A program made the position numbers and the translations under genes. Under the pieces are notes generated by a model. The model was not told where the DNA came from and made no database searches. It worked only from the letters and a program-made list of their open reading frames with translations. Shown piece by piece: positions 36,701 to 49,966 of a stretch of DNA of 64,000 nt. The stretch spans positions 411,001 through 475,000 of the forward strand of contig JASJOG010000147.1 in the NCBI GenBank assembly GCA_030142905.1. Reading direction: 5' to 3'. The stretch is from Heliopora coerulea (Eukaryota; Cnidaria; Anthozoa; Scleralcyonacea; Helioporidae). The first letter of the stretch is position 1. Each line of letters opens with the position of its first letter.

Positions 36701-39700
36701 AGATTTCGTGAAATCGTCTTATATCAAGAATATATCAATAGCTGATCGACAAAATTGGGCCAATTCAAAAGGAAAAAACATTTCCACCTCAATAACAGAT
36801 GCTTTGATAGAAGGTTAGACTCTATACTTATTAAAGCCGAAAAACTACGCAAATAATTCCAGATAAGTTGGAATTTAAACGAAGTGTCTAATATAAAGTC
36901 CAATGAGATGCATTGCTTAACCTGTTGGAGTATGGATAGTGTTTAGGTCCCTTTGCTAAGCAAAATAGCACCCATCTGGAGTCAACATTTTCTTAAACTT
37001 GGAAATTTTTAATTCAGATACTTTAACATTTGGCATGCATTTTTTAAATAAATTAACACTAGACAGCAGCAGGATTTTACCGCAAAACTAATTCTTAATT
37101 CTTCTGCATTTGGATTATCATTACTTTCGTTCGTTTCATGATCAACAGGCATATTGTTATCAACAATATCTCTTCTGTCTGCATTTCAAGAACTTTCCGA
37201 GTAAAAAATAGGAAATTGATTCTTAAAAATTTTGTTTAAATTGTCAGCGACTGAAAAATTTAACTCAGTTTGCAAGGAGTCATGTGGCCAGAATCCACAA
37301 AAAATGTATCGTTTAAAAATAGAATTAAAGGGCCCATTTATTCGATTTGACTGTCGTATACAACTGTGCGTTTTGGGGTATGTAATATTGTCTAATAGCT
37401 TTTGGTTCGCTCGCTAAAGTACCAGTACGTTCGCAAGACTCCAGTCAGTTAATCGCATATATCAGAACGAACAATCACATACGACAATCATATCGTTTGA
37501 CTGGGCCTGAAACAAGGAATGGGGAAGAAAAATATAAAAATGGGATGCTACGTTGACCAGTATAAAACGGCACAAAGTTAAAGGATTGGTAGACAGCCGA
37601 ATTAATAAAATAATTCTAACGTTTCGAGCTATGTCCCTTCGTTTCACTCTCTGACGAAGGGCCATAGCTCAGGAAACTTTACAGTTCTTTATTACCAATT
37701 CGGCAGTCCACCAACCTCAACTTCCTGTACTGGGGAAGAAAACCTGCTATCAGACCGTTATATAAACCGTTATCATTTCTTTAAAAAAGTTGTACACCAA
37801 CCTCGTATTTTTAAGAAGTTGATACATATTCATAAATTTATTTAAATAAACGCACACGCACATAAATATGAGAATTTCGGGACATTGTTTATTCATAAGT
37901 CAACAAAAGAAATACGATGGGTATACTCGTCCAGTGAGGGGGACTGGCACGACTGTTGACGAGTTGACACCTTCATCAGCTTAACTAGTCATAACCCCAA
38001 AACAAAAGAAATTGGTTTGAAATTGGAAGAACTTCCTACAAAAGTGGGTGGCGAGTTTGAATATATCCCAGGAAAAAAGTGGAGCGAAACTATAATAGAC
38101 ATATTCATTTCAAAACTTGTTCGAAGTTATTACAGCTCTTGGTATCGTCTAAGAACCTGTGCCAACATAAAATTAGTAAAACCATTTTGATTAAATACAG
38201 GACAACGGTTGAATCGCATTAAATATGTTTTCACTTTTAGGAGTTACCGTTTGTGTATTTAATGAAAAATACTCAGTGGTTTCTGTGATAAAACCATTTT
38301 ACTCAAATACAATGTTCAAAAATCTAAACCATATCTTCTTTTGAGTTTTCCTGGACGATATTATCCTCTCGACCTCGCACAGTTTCCATTTTGACCTCCC
38401 TTTTATCTGCTTTCATTCAAGATAATCAGAGGTGCTTAGCTTATTTGAATCCTTGTAGAAGTCTACTGAGGTTCTAACTCCTGGAGCCGCTATTTTTGCT
38501 TGAAAATTACGCACGCGCTAGTCATAAAAACACGCCTATGATGTCGTCCACTGACTGTCTCGAATTTCTGTCCATGTGTAAGTTCAAATACCCAACGTCT
38601 AACTTTACCGGGATTTCAAAGCTCTCGCACATTAGAAAGGCTCGCCTTTATCTGGCCTTTTCAAATGGTACTCACACTTTAAAGTCCCGGTAAATTCCTG
38701 TCTCGTATATGAACTATGGTATAATTATTCAAAATGATTCAAAGTTTGTTGCATCAATGACATGTAATTAAAAAGATTTTTTTTTCAAAACTTGCATACA
38801 GTTCATAATAACCTATATAAAACATATAGAAGTTTTTCATCTGTCATCTAATGTACATTCATATCACATATTTTAGGAATCGGCAAACCTGTCGTGGATC
38901 TGATCAACTATATGGAAGATGAGCATTTGAGACACTGTTTACCGCCAGATGTGTCCAGCGGTTTAGCTTCTCTCCCGGTCGCTTACATCTACCTGGATGG
39001 CAAAAGGACGGCACAGCGCACAACGCAAACCTTACCTTTAACTGGGCAAGCTCTAAGTGGGAAAAATACTTACAAGAACACCTTACCTTACTTTACAACA
39101 AGTGATATCACCCCTGACGAAATTCACAAACGTGGAAAGGAAATGTTAAAAGTATTTTATTCACAGGTAAACGAAATAAAACAAAAATAGAACACAATTC
39201 CATTCAAGCTCATTTACGAAGATCTCTAGGTTGAAAACACAAAACTAATTCATGTGTGAGAAAACAGTCTTCTACTGTGAATAGCACAACCACTGACAAA
39301 TTAGTTCGAACAAAAGGCATATACAAGTCATCCTGTCCCTCCTTAAGAAAATTTCGGGTGTGAAAAGATATGCAGTGGTAAAATTTTCACATTTGAAATT
39401 TTCATTTCACGTGTGAAGTGAGAACCTTTTCAAACATGAAATGCCTAATACAGTCAAAAGGGTTCTAGCCCGAAAGAATTTAAAACTTAGCCTTCCGAAA
39501 AGTTCACATGGAAAAACATACGGAATAGGAATATTTTCATATACGAAATTTTCATTTCACATACAAACTACTTAAATTACATGCGAAATGGACTGGTTCA
39601 TTTGAAATTTAATTCATTACATAGCAAATCTTTGCATACGAAACTTGTGTTCCACATATGAGAAGGAATATTCGCATGTAAAAATTAATGTCACATAATA

Positions 39701-42700
39701 AATTTCCATTTTATATGTCAAACTGAAACAAATCATATGTGAAATATTGATTTCATATGAGAAATTACATGTGAACCTTTAGTGAGGATATCTACGTTGT
39801 AATGTAACACGAAACTATTTTGCCAACCAGTCATTCTTCTTCAATTTCTTTCGCGTAAAAGTGTCCACAATTTCTTCAACTTCACAATGCACAGTAACGA
39901 TTTGTTTTCAATTACGCATGGCTTAAACTAAAAAATGAACACGGTTTCGACGAAAGTTAGAATTTAAACCTGTTTTGAGAAGTTATTTTTCTAATAAATT
40001 TATAGGCTATAGAGATCGCCAAAACTGTGACAGGTGAATCCGATAATGATACCGCCATCCTTGAGTTCAGAAAGACATTAAATTCTTCAGAACATTTCTT
40101 CAACAGTGAGCCCTTTCCTGCGAACGAATCCGATGCCAATGCTTATAAGCGTTGCTCAAGTAATGATGGCGTAAAAAGGTACTGCCCGAAACGCTGGGCA
40201 GCGATGCAAAAGTGGCTCACATCCGTTAGGGCGACAATGGGAATGTTAGCACCAAAACTTGTTCCGCTATTTCACCATGTTGGGAAAAAGAATACGATGC
40301 CTAACTGTCCAATTCAAGTGATTGCCAATCGTAATCCATCAGCTGGAGTCCAAGTTTTTTATAACCCTGGAGGAACATGTCGCAGACCTGCTAAATATGC
40401 TCTTCCTCTCTTTCTTAATAATTATGGCCCGAAATTTACACAGTGGAGCGTAACTGCTCACGAAACGTGGCCTGGTCATCACACTCAACTTCAAGGTATG
40501 TTTATCCCCCCGAAAAAAACAACCCAGGAAACAAAAGTAAGATCGGCTAAGGTGTGGTTTAGCGGACGCACATGAATGTTGACCAGCATTGCTAGCTCGA
40601 CAGTAAGGTGAGATTTGGAGGGTAATGTTGAGTATGCCTTAAATGTTATTGGTGATGTAATTTTCCCTTTATGCAAATTCTAGATAACTGACCATATGTG
40701 AAACCTGTTTCACATTTGCGGAAACACACGTGTTCACCTGTGATTTCATGTCATGTCGGCTTTTTCACATGTGTTTCGCATCTCCCGCATGTAAGACCTA
40801 TCACAAGTTCCAATTTTACAATCAAAATCTGGTATGTGTAATTCCTTTGAGGTTGAAACGGATAATCACATCTGTATCTATTTGTGTAGATACGACATAA
40901 GTCCTGCAGGTGAATGAGTATGCACATGTCGTCACATTTGAATAGTCTTGTGGAATTTTCATAAGGTTTAAAATGAGATTTTTTTGATTTGTTTTTTTTC
41001 CTCAGGTCAAGGAGAGCACTTCCAAGACAAATGTAAAGATTCACTCAGTTGGATTGATTTGCAATCTTACATGCCATTTTTTACCGAAGGATGGGCCATG
41101 TATGCCGAGAGCCCTCTAACAGATGAGGACATGAATATTTATGAAGATCACCCCCTGAAAAAGTATGGCATGTTGCAGTGGCAGGTAAGACCGATAGTAC
41201 AATCAGTAAGTTGCTCGACTCGTTGTAGCTGTCTCAAGAGCTGATTGCAACTCTTCTAAATGTGAAGGTAGCATAGATTTGTATTTGAAATGTACATAAT
41301 TGAAATAAGATTTGATCAATGGTCTCGAGCGTGACAAAAGGTTTAACATTTCAAGGGAAGTTTAAAAGCCTCGAGAGACGTGGGCCACGAGATATGTAGC
41401 CGCGAGTGGCTGTTCAATTTTCACAAACAATTTTAAATCCTTTATCACAAGAGTCAACATTGATTAACCATCTTATCTCAGGACTCACGTACAGTCAAAT
41501 CGATTTTTCATTCCATTCAAAGTTCAAAGAGGCGTTGACCGTTAGAAATTAACGCATTCAATAATTTGCGTACGATAAGAGTTTTTCACACTGTTTTCGC
41601 GTGAAAACATGTGAAAAGTTGAACAATTTTTCAATTTAGTATGTGGAAAATTTTCAGTCAGTCAGTAGCCGTTTTGGGTTTTTACTTGTCCTTAATAGGT
41701 AATCGACACTCAACTCAGATGCATTTTGCTAGCTTTCTTAGCCGAAATCATCAGCTTTTTACCTTCAAATCTCAGTCATACCTTGCTCTGTTTTATAACA
41801 TTCATGGCAGAACACCTTGTTGGATTTTGTTAAACCATGACTGCATGCTTTCTTTCATATAATAAACTATAATCCTCATGATATTATATCAGCAGTTTTC
41901 CAGCAAAATTTCAGCGAACTCTGTTTGTGCGAAGAACTCGTCAATCTAGAACTAAGTACTAGTATAGAAGTGATACCTCAACATTCTCCATAAAAGAATT
42001 TCATGTTGCCTGTACACGTGCGAATTCGATTATATGGCCCTCTTTTGGAAAAAAACTTGGCCTGTCCTCGCTTATCGCATGCATTTCCTAGTCCTTAAAC
42101 TTAGGGTAGTAAATTTGTAATGCTTGGGCTTTGGATGTTCTAACTCAGGTAGTACTGAAAGGCAATGACCATCCTTTCAGTCTAACTATAATTGTACCTT
42201 CGGCAACAATATGAAATGTTCGATATCTCCTTGTAGATTTGGAGAGCTTTACGTTTAATAATTGATACCGGACTTCATTATCGTGGAATGAACAGGTCAG
42301 TAAGTTTCTAGTTCAGCGATTTCTCTGGGATGTTGTAGACGAAACAAGCACTTCAAGACGTGTACAAACGAGAGGAACAACGGCGAGGTGATTGAGGCAA
42401 CGGATCAATTATGAACCAGTTCTGAAAAGCTTGCCTCTGAAAATAGTATTTCCCACGTTTTAAGATTTCTCTACTAGTGGAGGGGTCTGTTCCGGGCGCC
42501 ATGAACTGTAAAAATAGTTTCAGTCTAGAACAAGTAGCACTTGTTATCAAAAGTTGATTGTCCTGCTTAGTAAAGTGGTCAGAAAGAGTGTTAGTTACAG
42601 CCCCCCGTCGGGGAGACGTAGCCCGGCTTTCGGGGAAAAATTAACAATTCGTCGGGGAATTATCATTGATAACACATTTACATATTGTAAAAACTACTTG

Positions 42701-43447
42701 TTATTGATTTACCCGAGAAAGATAGTAGACTTTTCACTTTGACTCATGTCAAAGTTAACTGTTTCTCGTCAGTTGTTGCAATTATTCTTGAGTAAACTAA
42801 CATTGTTTTCGATCTTCAAATAAGGAAATTATAAAGGCGGCGTGGTCCTGGACTTCATCTTGTTTAGACCTCTTGTCGAGGACGTTAGCCCATGCCAATT
42901 CTCGGCGCCACCTTATCTAACTTCAAATTATTTTACTAAATATGGCAGACGATAATACGCGCCAAAGGGAGATCTCTGGATAGAAAGGACTTAAACATTT
43001 ACAAAATTCCTCGTTTTCCGTTAGCTGAAATTTGCATTTCTCTGTTTAAGAACCAATGCTCTGAGACTACTCTCGAAATACGCCTGGGACAACACCGATC
43101 TTTCTGAGAAAGAAGTAACACGGTACCAGGGTGCTCCAGGACAAGCTACCTCCTACTTGTTGGGTCAACAAAAACTCATCCAGTTGAGAAAATACTGCAA
43201 GACTAAACTTGGTAATCAATTTAATCTTAAAGACTTCCACTTCCAAATACTGTCCCAGGGTACAACGCCGGCGTCATACCTCGATAAGCACGTGAAGAAG
43301 TACGTCAAGTGCACTCTGGGTGAACTGAAGGGAGAAGTTTGCGACATTATTTTGAATCCGCCAACAAAACAAGTACCTGATCCCAAATCTGATTCCACAC
43401 AGGAACTAGATTTACTGCCATTGCCTTCACGACGACATTATGTTTAA
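30721..43447 (+). CDS. DUF885 family type II membrane protein, copy 3 (intact, 805 aa)
   Basis: Exons: 30721..30979, 33546..33675, 34829..34964, 35514..35734, 36557..36813, 38877..39166, 40006..40495, 41006..41184, 42237..42295, 43051..43447. All have GT/AG borders, compatible phases, and sum to 2418 nt (806 codons with stop). Residues 1-45 are cytosolic, acidic and Ser-rich; residues ~48-70 form one transmembrane helix; the rest should be extracellular or lumenal. The DUF885 region ends with HETWPGHH at residues 583-590, FFTEGWAMY with Glu622, and PGQATSY near the C-terminus. In DUF885 the HExxPGHH motif and the downstream Glu are likely metal ligands or catalytic residues, so a membrane-bound zinc hydrolase or peptidase is a reasonable inference; the substrate is unknown. 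The start is the first ATG, conserved in copies 2-4. It sits between paralogs of the same orientation. Confidence 0.9.
35735..36556 (+). other. Intron 4 of copy 3, compact form
   Basis: This intron lacks the ~3 kb of inverted-repeat and gene-fragment sequence seen in copy 2. It keeps a ~190-bp block (35865-36055) matching 17500-17690 and then joins sequence matching 18087 onward. A deletion in copy 3 or stacked insertions in copy 2 both fit. Confidence 0.6.
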
Positions 43448-45853
43448 ACAAGATGTATGGCCATAGTTTATTTACAGTGGCGTTTAAATAGGTTGTATTA
43501 CCAGTTATTTGCACAATTGAATAATTAGCAGTTGATAGTAATTTGGCTGGGAAAAGTTCTAATATTTAGTAATACAATGGAAACTCGTTTAGTTGACTGA
43601 AACTGTGAAAAAATATTTAAAAAATTTTTTTCTTAGAAATAGGGTTTTTTGAATTCATGTAGTTATGTCATATTGTCCTGCCTTTGATGCTATGGCATTC
43701 AGTAGAATATTAAAATTACATTTAATTCAATGAACACGTTTTCATCAAAAAACACTCGTATCTGTTATGGACTTTACTGTTGTCATGGAACGCTCCTGAA
43801 TTATTGAGAACCATTGCTGTCGCGTCTGCGAAAGATATTAATGTATTCAGATTAATGCAGTTTCAAGCAAAAACGTGTCTGTTAACGCTGCCTTGAAGAA
43901 AGGTGTTGCTATACCGTTTTTAGAGGTAGTTAGTTACTTGTATTGTCAAGCAATTGTCTTCTTCTTCTGTGATCTAATATTTTTTGTTTTGTTATTTTAG
44001 TATTCATTTAAACCCAAGTATTATTTTTTATGGGATGTAAAACTAACTAAATCATGAGGAGAATATAAAAGAAAATCATAACCACGTCTTGTCTATATTT
44101 GATAAAGACACTCTAACGTTTCTCAGATTTCTTCGGCTTTAAAAACAAATGTCCAAACTCTCTTTATAAATTACTTTAGTGTAATGTAAGATGTACGTTT
44201 TGTAAGGCTTCTGCAATGCTGCCAGTTCTTAATCATTGTAAACTAATAAATCACTCCTCCTCCGTTTTCACATATTGAGAAATCGTTACCTTCCTGAAAC
44301 AACATCCCGATTTTAAAAAGGATGTTTACAATACTTAAAATAAAGCTACCTAAATTATATGGGGGTGCTGGTGGCACAGTGGTAGTGCACGTGTCCCTCA
44401 CCACTGTGACTAGGGTTCGATTCCGGCCGCGTGCAGTAATCTGATTAAAGGTCACATGTGAGAAGAGTGTTGCCCAGCTTGACTCTACCAAGCATCGCAG
44501 GTTTTCTCCGGGTCCTCCGGTTTCCTCCTGTCATAACACTGGACCCATGAGGGTAGACCATTACTGGACCTCTAGGGAGACCAGCTCAGATAGCTGATAG
44601 GGTTATCCAGTATAAATAAAAGCACTTTACCTTACCTTTTTAAATATACATTACATCAATGTACGTTCAAAGCCATCTGCAACATTTTAAAACTTAAGAT
44701 GTTTACAACCCATCTGTAGGACAACTTCAAAGTTCCTACCTTAAACAGATCGAATAATTCATGTCAATTCTTTTTTTTTTTTTTTACAAGTATTTTTTTT
44801 CTCCAGTAGGGGAATAAATGCAGGTGGTCTATTCATCTTTTCGGGGATTAGACTGTTGATCCACGGCAATAAAGCTCATACACTCGCTCCCCTATGTCTC
44901 GGAAAGCAAAGCACATAGAGGCCGTGTTGGTGTATCTAACAAAAGAGGACAACGTGTTCAAAATTCTTTTGTTAAGGAATAACATAACGTCAAGTGTATA
45001 CGCTCCTTCTGCAAACCAACCCTTAAATAAGGCGACGTTAATACGAAAAGATTTTTCGTTGGCTGAATTGCCACACACAAAAGATTGACATTTGTGAATC
45101 CTTTATTCTACTTTCATTAGCATTCCTTATCATCGTTGAAAGTCGTTGCGTATAACATCACCCTTAAACTCTCAAGTGAATTCATAATTCACAAGAAAGC
45201 ACAAAGATAATCATCACGGTAATCTGTTTTGGAAAATACAAGACAATATTTCATATCGATTAATCCCTGAAACTTTGCTTTCGAACATTGGAATTTGGCT
45301 TTCGAGTAGTTTAACTTCTTGATCGCTTCCCTTTTTGTGTTCCGATATGAGACCAAGCAGATTTGGTAGTGATGACAAGCATGAAGAGAAAGATATTACG
45401 CGTGTTAGTAATGGAAAGTAAAGCAGCTGAGACTTCTTTTGAGAAAACGACCAAGTTCTTTCGACATTAATCGAAGCAAGAACGGTAGGCATCGCCCTTA
45501 CTCTAGTTCTGGGCGGTTGACTTTCTACGGTCCTTATCGTTTGCCGAACGCTTAAGCCTCTCACTTTGTAAATTTTTTTATGAAACAGAGTTTAACCAAT
45601 TCACGCTCAGTGTCCAATTTATAGGACACCCGAGAACAAAAGGGCCAGTGAGAGAACAAATGAGAAACAATGACTAAACAAATAACAAGAAGGAAAAATA
45701 CAGGCCTTAAAGGTTCAATAAGTAAGGGTTAATCATTGGTCTTGAGTGTGATAAAGGACTTAACCTCGCGAGTGAAGCTTAACGGGCACGAGGTTCCCTA
45801 AGCCGCGACTGTTGACTGCTTTCAAAAGAAAGCAATATGAAAAATTGGTTATC
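43448..45853. other. Intergenic region after copy 3, before the Polinton-like element
   Basis: Made of the duplicated 3' flank (to ~44360), a SINE (44361-44640), and the duplicated upstream block of copy 4 (from ~44650), which is interrupted by the Polinton-like element at 45860. No gene is supported. Confidence 0.6.
44361..44640 (+). mobile_element. tRNA-derived SINE
   Basis: The head carries an A box (TGGCACAGTGGTAGTG) and a perfect B box (GGTTCGATTCC) with tRNA spacing, followed by a ~200-bp body and a CTTTACCTTACC tail. The sister sequence at 29000-29030 reads straight through, giving an empty site; AAATTATAT and AAATATAC at the two ends are a likely decayed target duplication. Confidence 0.8.
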
Positions 45854-45859
45854 ACGCTC

Positions 45860-46273
45860 ACTACCGATGGGAACCGGCCAATAGTTGACTCACTTTTTTG
45901 GAGGCCTAAAATCAGATTTGGCAGGGTTTTGGAAGACCTGGGAAATTTTTGTCAATTGGAGAATTATGGAAAACCATGAAATGAAAAGCCTAATGGTGAA
46001 TAAAAAAAATAGAAGTGTGAAAACGGGAGTGGTAGTTGAAATTCGCTTTGCCTACTCCATTTTTTCCTTATTATGAAGTGAAACCATAGGGTAATTTTTA
46101 ATTTAAGATGGAGATTCCCCGCTCCAATGCATACCAAACATCACTAACGATTTTGAATAGATCAATGCCAACAAAAAAACTATTTTCAGCAAGACTAGTT
46201 GTCAGGGATATTTGGTATGTTATCTATTGTGTTAAACACCCAGGGGTCAGAAGGTCAGCGGCTCGGGTAATAC
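45860..46273 (+). repeat. Left terminal inverted repeat of the Polinton-like element
   Basis: About 414 bp matching the reverse complement of 57436-57846, from ACTACCGATGGGAACC through CGGCTCGGGTAATAC. The arms differ by scattered substitutions and small indels, indicating age. It contains no gene. Confidence 0.9.
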
Positions 46274-46300
46274 CCATTTTAATTGATAAATATATCTCAG

Positions 46301-49300
46301 TTAAATAAGTTGCAGTTTCAATGATCTTTGTTGAACTTTAATGTAATCCGTTGCTTCAGCGAGTGATATTTTTCCATAACGCTTGATTACCTTGACATTT
46401 TTCCCGCCATTGCGAAAGCGGATTTTAAGTTGTTTGTTCTTTTCATCATTTTCGGTTGCGGGCATTTTTTCTATTCTGTTTAACAGATCTTCCTCTTTCT
46501 CTATTTTGAAACTATATTTGATTTCTGGTTTTTTATTGATCTCTTCATTACCTCGTTTATTAAGTACTTTATCACCATGATTTTTTGCGTAATCATTTAT
46601 GTGTTTCTTTTCTTTCTTTTCTAATTTGTGTTTATTTTTGCACGGGCAATCTATGACTAGTGATATTATAGGATTTTTGTCTTTATTTTTGTATACTATA
46701 GATTTGGTGTCAGATAAATGCTCTTTTAGTCTGGTTTCTATGGTCTTTATCATAGATCCAATGTAAAGGGTTCCGTCATCAAATTCTACTTTATAAATCT
46801 TACCTTTTAGATATTCTGCGTGCCCTATTGAAACTACTTCATGTTTGTTCTTAGAATTGTATGTATATTTTGCATTCAAGTTTTCTGCATGTATGTATTC
46901 GAATTTTGTTGTCCTACTTAATGCTGTATACAATTGTTTCTTGTTCATGGCCTCTGTATCAAAAATGTTATAGTGTTGGTCTATCTCTGCTCCCTGATAT
47001 CTGTATACTTTCATACAGAATGCTAGATTGAACTTCTTTCAAAATTCGTCCAAAGAGAACTTTTGGTCATTTTCCTTTATACCTACTCCATTTTTAATGG
47101 TGAACTGCGGAGAGTTGAACATACCACGGTCCTTCATGTTATCAATACATATCACAGGTGTGCCCGGACAGACTTTATATTCTTCTTTAGATCCATTGTA
47201 GGAGAAGTTAATTTTGAGGTGGTTCTTACCTTCGCAAAATGCATCAGAACACATTTTATTGAACTCCTTTCTAGTGCTATTGAAGTAACATATATTGACA
47301 AATGTGTTCGTATAGTTGGCCAATTTTTGGTTCAAGCGACCGGTCTGTAGGAAGTTAGTCAGCATATCAAACGTTTTCTTGTCATATCTAGCACTCTCTT
47401 CAATATATTTAAGTTCAATTGTATTAGGACACATCTCCAGTACAGCAGGAATCTTTGGATAGTCATACTTTAATCTACTACTACCTTCAACAGGGTCACA
47501 TTGGTTTGCATCTCCATATAGGTTAACCTTCAGATTATTTGCCACATAGCTGAGATAAATCAAAGTGATCCATTTATTTGGAACCATAGAGAATTCGTCT
47601 ATAAATACATCCTTATTGGCCAGTAGTTTGAGGTTTCCTGCATCTGATATATATTAATTGAAGTAACTATCAAATGTATGCACTTTATTTTTCAAACTAT
47701 CGTCAACTCTACTTCTAATGTTATCCACAGCCTTGATGGTGAAGCTGAATATAATAGGATTTTTACTTTCTTTGGCATCATTTATCAGTTTTGTGGTTTT
47801 GCCACATCCAGCACCTCCTGTTATTAAGTTTCCTTTTCCAGGTCCTATTATATAGTCATCTAAGTCGATATTCTTTCTCTAAGATTTGTCACTCATTGAA
47901 GGGGTCTCCCCTACCTTGTGATAAACTTTACCGATCATATCAGACGTAAATTTTTGTTGTTTACCTTTTATTGGGTGATCTTTACATGGATTTTCACAGT
48001 AGACAGCATCAGTATTGTATCCATGTATTATAATATGTTGATCACAAGCTTCTTCAATCACTTCCAAAAGCTTCATGATGGATCCTGATATAACATGTCT
48101 ATTAATAGAGCAGTTTTCAACCATCCTTTTGATATCTTTTTTGCGGATTAGAAAAAAATCATCTTCCTTATGGATACTCACTTTCTCATTATTTTTAAGA
48201 GCCTCAATTCAAACAGCGCAAGCAGTGTCATAACTAGTGGAAGTAAATCCTTTGCTACTTTTATCATATTTCGTTCCTAAGTATCCAATGAATTGGTTTG
48301 CCAACTTTTTAGCAGTGGATTCGTCAAAATTGTCAAAAATATATTTGATATACCCTCTGAATACATCATATTTGATCGACTTTATCAGTTACTTGTTGCA
48401 GTTTTATATCTTGGAGTGTTAATTTCTTTTTGAGTAGATAGTCAATCAGATTTCTTCCATAAAATCCAGCTTCTATTATTATTGGGTTATTATTTAGTGT
48501 TCTATACTTCTTTATCAGTGTTTCATTAATATAGTATTCACCTGTCTTTAGTTTCCCATCAAATTTTCTTATTTTATTGTGTATATTATATAATGGAATA
48601 TCATGTTCGTTAGTTAGCAGCACTGATGGGTGGTCTTTTGTAATATCTAAAGCAGTTAGTTCCACTTCTTCGTCATCCTTATTGAATTCTTTATGGAATG
48701 TATACTGCAGTACCTTTGGATACTAGCCATCTATTATTGATATCACGTGTTTGTTATAATTGGAACTTTTTAAGTGCCCATATAGTTGTTTAAACAGATT
48801 TACTGCTATTGAAGTCAGACCTTGGTTGTTAAATTTGAAAGCATCTACTGGATATTTTTCAAAAAGCTGGTCACAAATATTTTTCATCAGTTCATAGTCA
48901 TTATTTCCGGAAACCATATTTTCCAAATCAGGAGTTATGAACCCATCAATTTGGTTTCTTCCATCATAGTGAAAATACTCTATATACGTTTGCGCTTTTT
49001 GCATGGTATCTGCCATCATATCTTTACCACTGTGTCCATCAGGAAGCACAATCAAATAGTTTTCATAATCCTTTGTTTTATCAGAATTTGCAAATATAGC
49101 ACAATTTTAGGAGTGATTAATAATATTATAGTAGTCTTCTTTCGTTTTACAGATTTCTATTTTATCCTCATTTTGTTTAGAATTCCACTGTATGAGATCC
49201 AAGTGGTTTAATAATGGAGATCCTTTTGTAATCTTAGTTATTAGGTTTTCATTCAATGTTGGAAAACAGTGACCATGTTTGCATATAAGCCACAGACGAA

Positions 49301-49647
49301 CGGTCTTTCCGTTATTCCTAGGTGCTGGAGAGGACACAAACTTATTACAGAAGGGGTCCAAAGCATATATAGACACATTAGTGTGACAGTTATCCCTCCA
49401 GTCTAATAATTCTCTAGTTGAGGGTCTTTTGGCATGTTTATCAATCACATATTTATTGATTTCTTCAGCAAGGGATGTTTTAGTGTATCTTTTGAATCCA
49501 TTTTCCCCCTTACAAGCTTCATGAAATGGGTTGTTCTCTATACATTTTTTTTACATCACGTTTGTCTGCTTACTTTCTCTCTTCGTCAGTGAAATATTTC
49601 TTGGGTCTTCCGGGACCACGTTTTGGTTTATCTACAGTTTGAGTCAT
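46301..49647 (-). pseudogene. Family B DNA polymerase - SF1 helicase - GIY-YIG fusion protein of the Polinton-like element (broken)
   Basis: Reading leftward from the ATG at 49647: an AT-hook-like GPGRPKKYF, an unassigned N-terminal region, polymerase palm motif A (LDITKDHPSVL, ~48640), motif B (KKLANQFIGYLG, ~48300), motif C (GYNTDAV, ~48010); then Walker A (GGAGCGKTT, ~47800), Walker B (FIDEF, ~47595), GDANQCDP (~47505) and ALSRTTK (motif VI, ~46915) of a superfamily 1 helicase; then a GIY-YIG-like domain (YKVEFDDGTLYIGS, ~46785) and a basic tail. Full length would be near 1,100 codons. Stops or shifts occur at ~49585, 49108, 48725, ~48370, ~48210, 47880 and ~47655, so it is dead. Motif A has His for the usual Tyr and motif C has Asn for one Asp, as written now. 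No separate start for the helicase is apparent, which supports one polypeptide. Confidence 0.75.
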
Positions 49648-49786
49648 AAAACTATATATAATAATGTTATATAAAATAATGTTTAAGTGAAAAATACATT
49701 TTTATGAATGAGGAATATTTGAGATTACCATTAACAGCAAAAGTGACAATGATCAGAATCCGAATCTGAGTTTTCTAAGGTTGTTT

Positions 49787-49966
49787 TTAATTCTTTTTTT
49801 TATATATTTCATAATAATATACATCTGAAGGAGTTACACCAATACCCTTTTGATAATCATCCATTACTTTTTTGAAATTTTCGTAACAGGCTTCAACATC
49901 CTTATATAGTCCGTCTAGATGTTTAGTATTAGGATATGAAGAATCATGTAACTTTTCGAAAACCAT
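49787..49966 (-). CDS. Small ORF of the Polinton-like element, 59 aa
   Basis: An intact ATG-to-stop frame beginning MVFEKLHDSSYPNTKHLDG and ending YEIYKKKN, between the polymerase-helicase gene and the next leftward gene. TATATACTATATATGG lies directly upstream. It is short, charged and helical-looking, with no recognised family. It may be a real small viral gene or an end fragment of a neighbour. Confidence 0.4.
   Translation of the reverse strand: MVFEKLHDSSYPNTKHLDGLYKDVEACYENFKKVMDDYQKGIGVTPSDVYYYEIYKKKN

Noticed and set aside
46383..46580. Plus-strand ORFs within 46.3-49.3 kb
   Set aside because: They are shadows of the minus-strand polymerase-helicase gene, whose motifs are clear.
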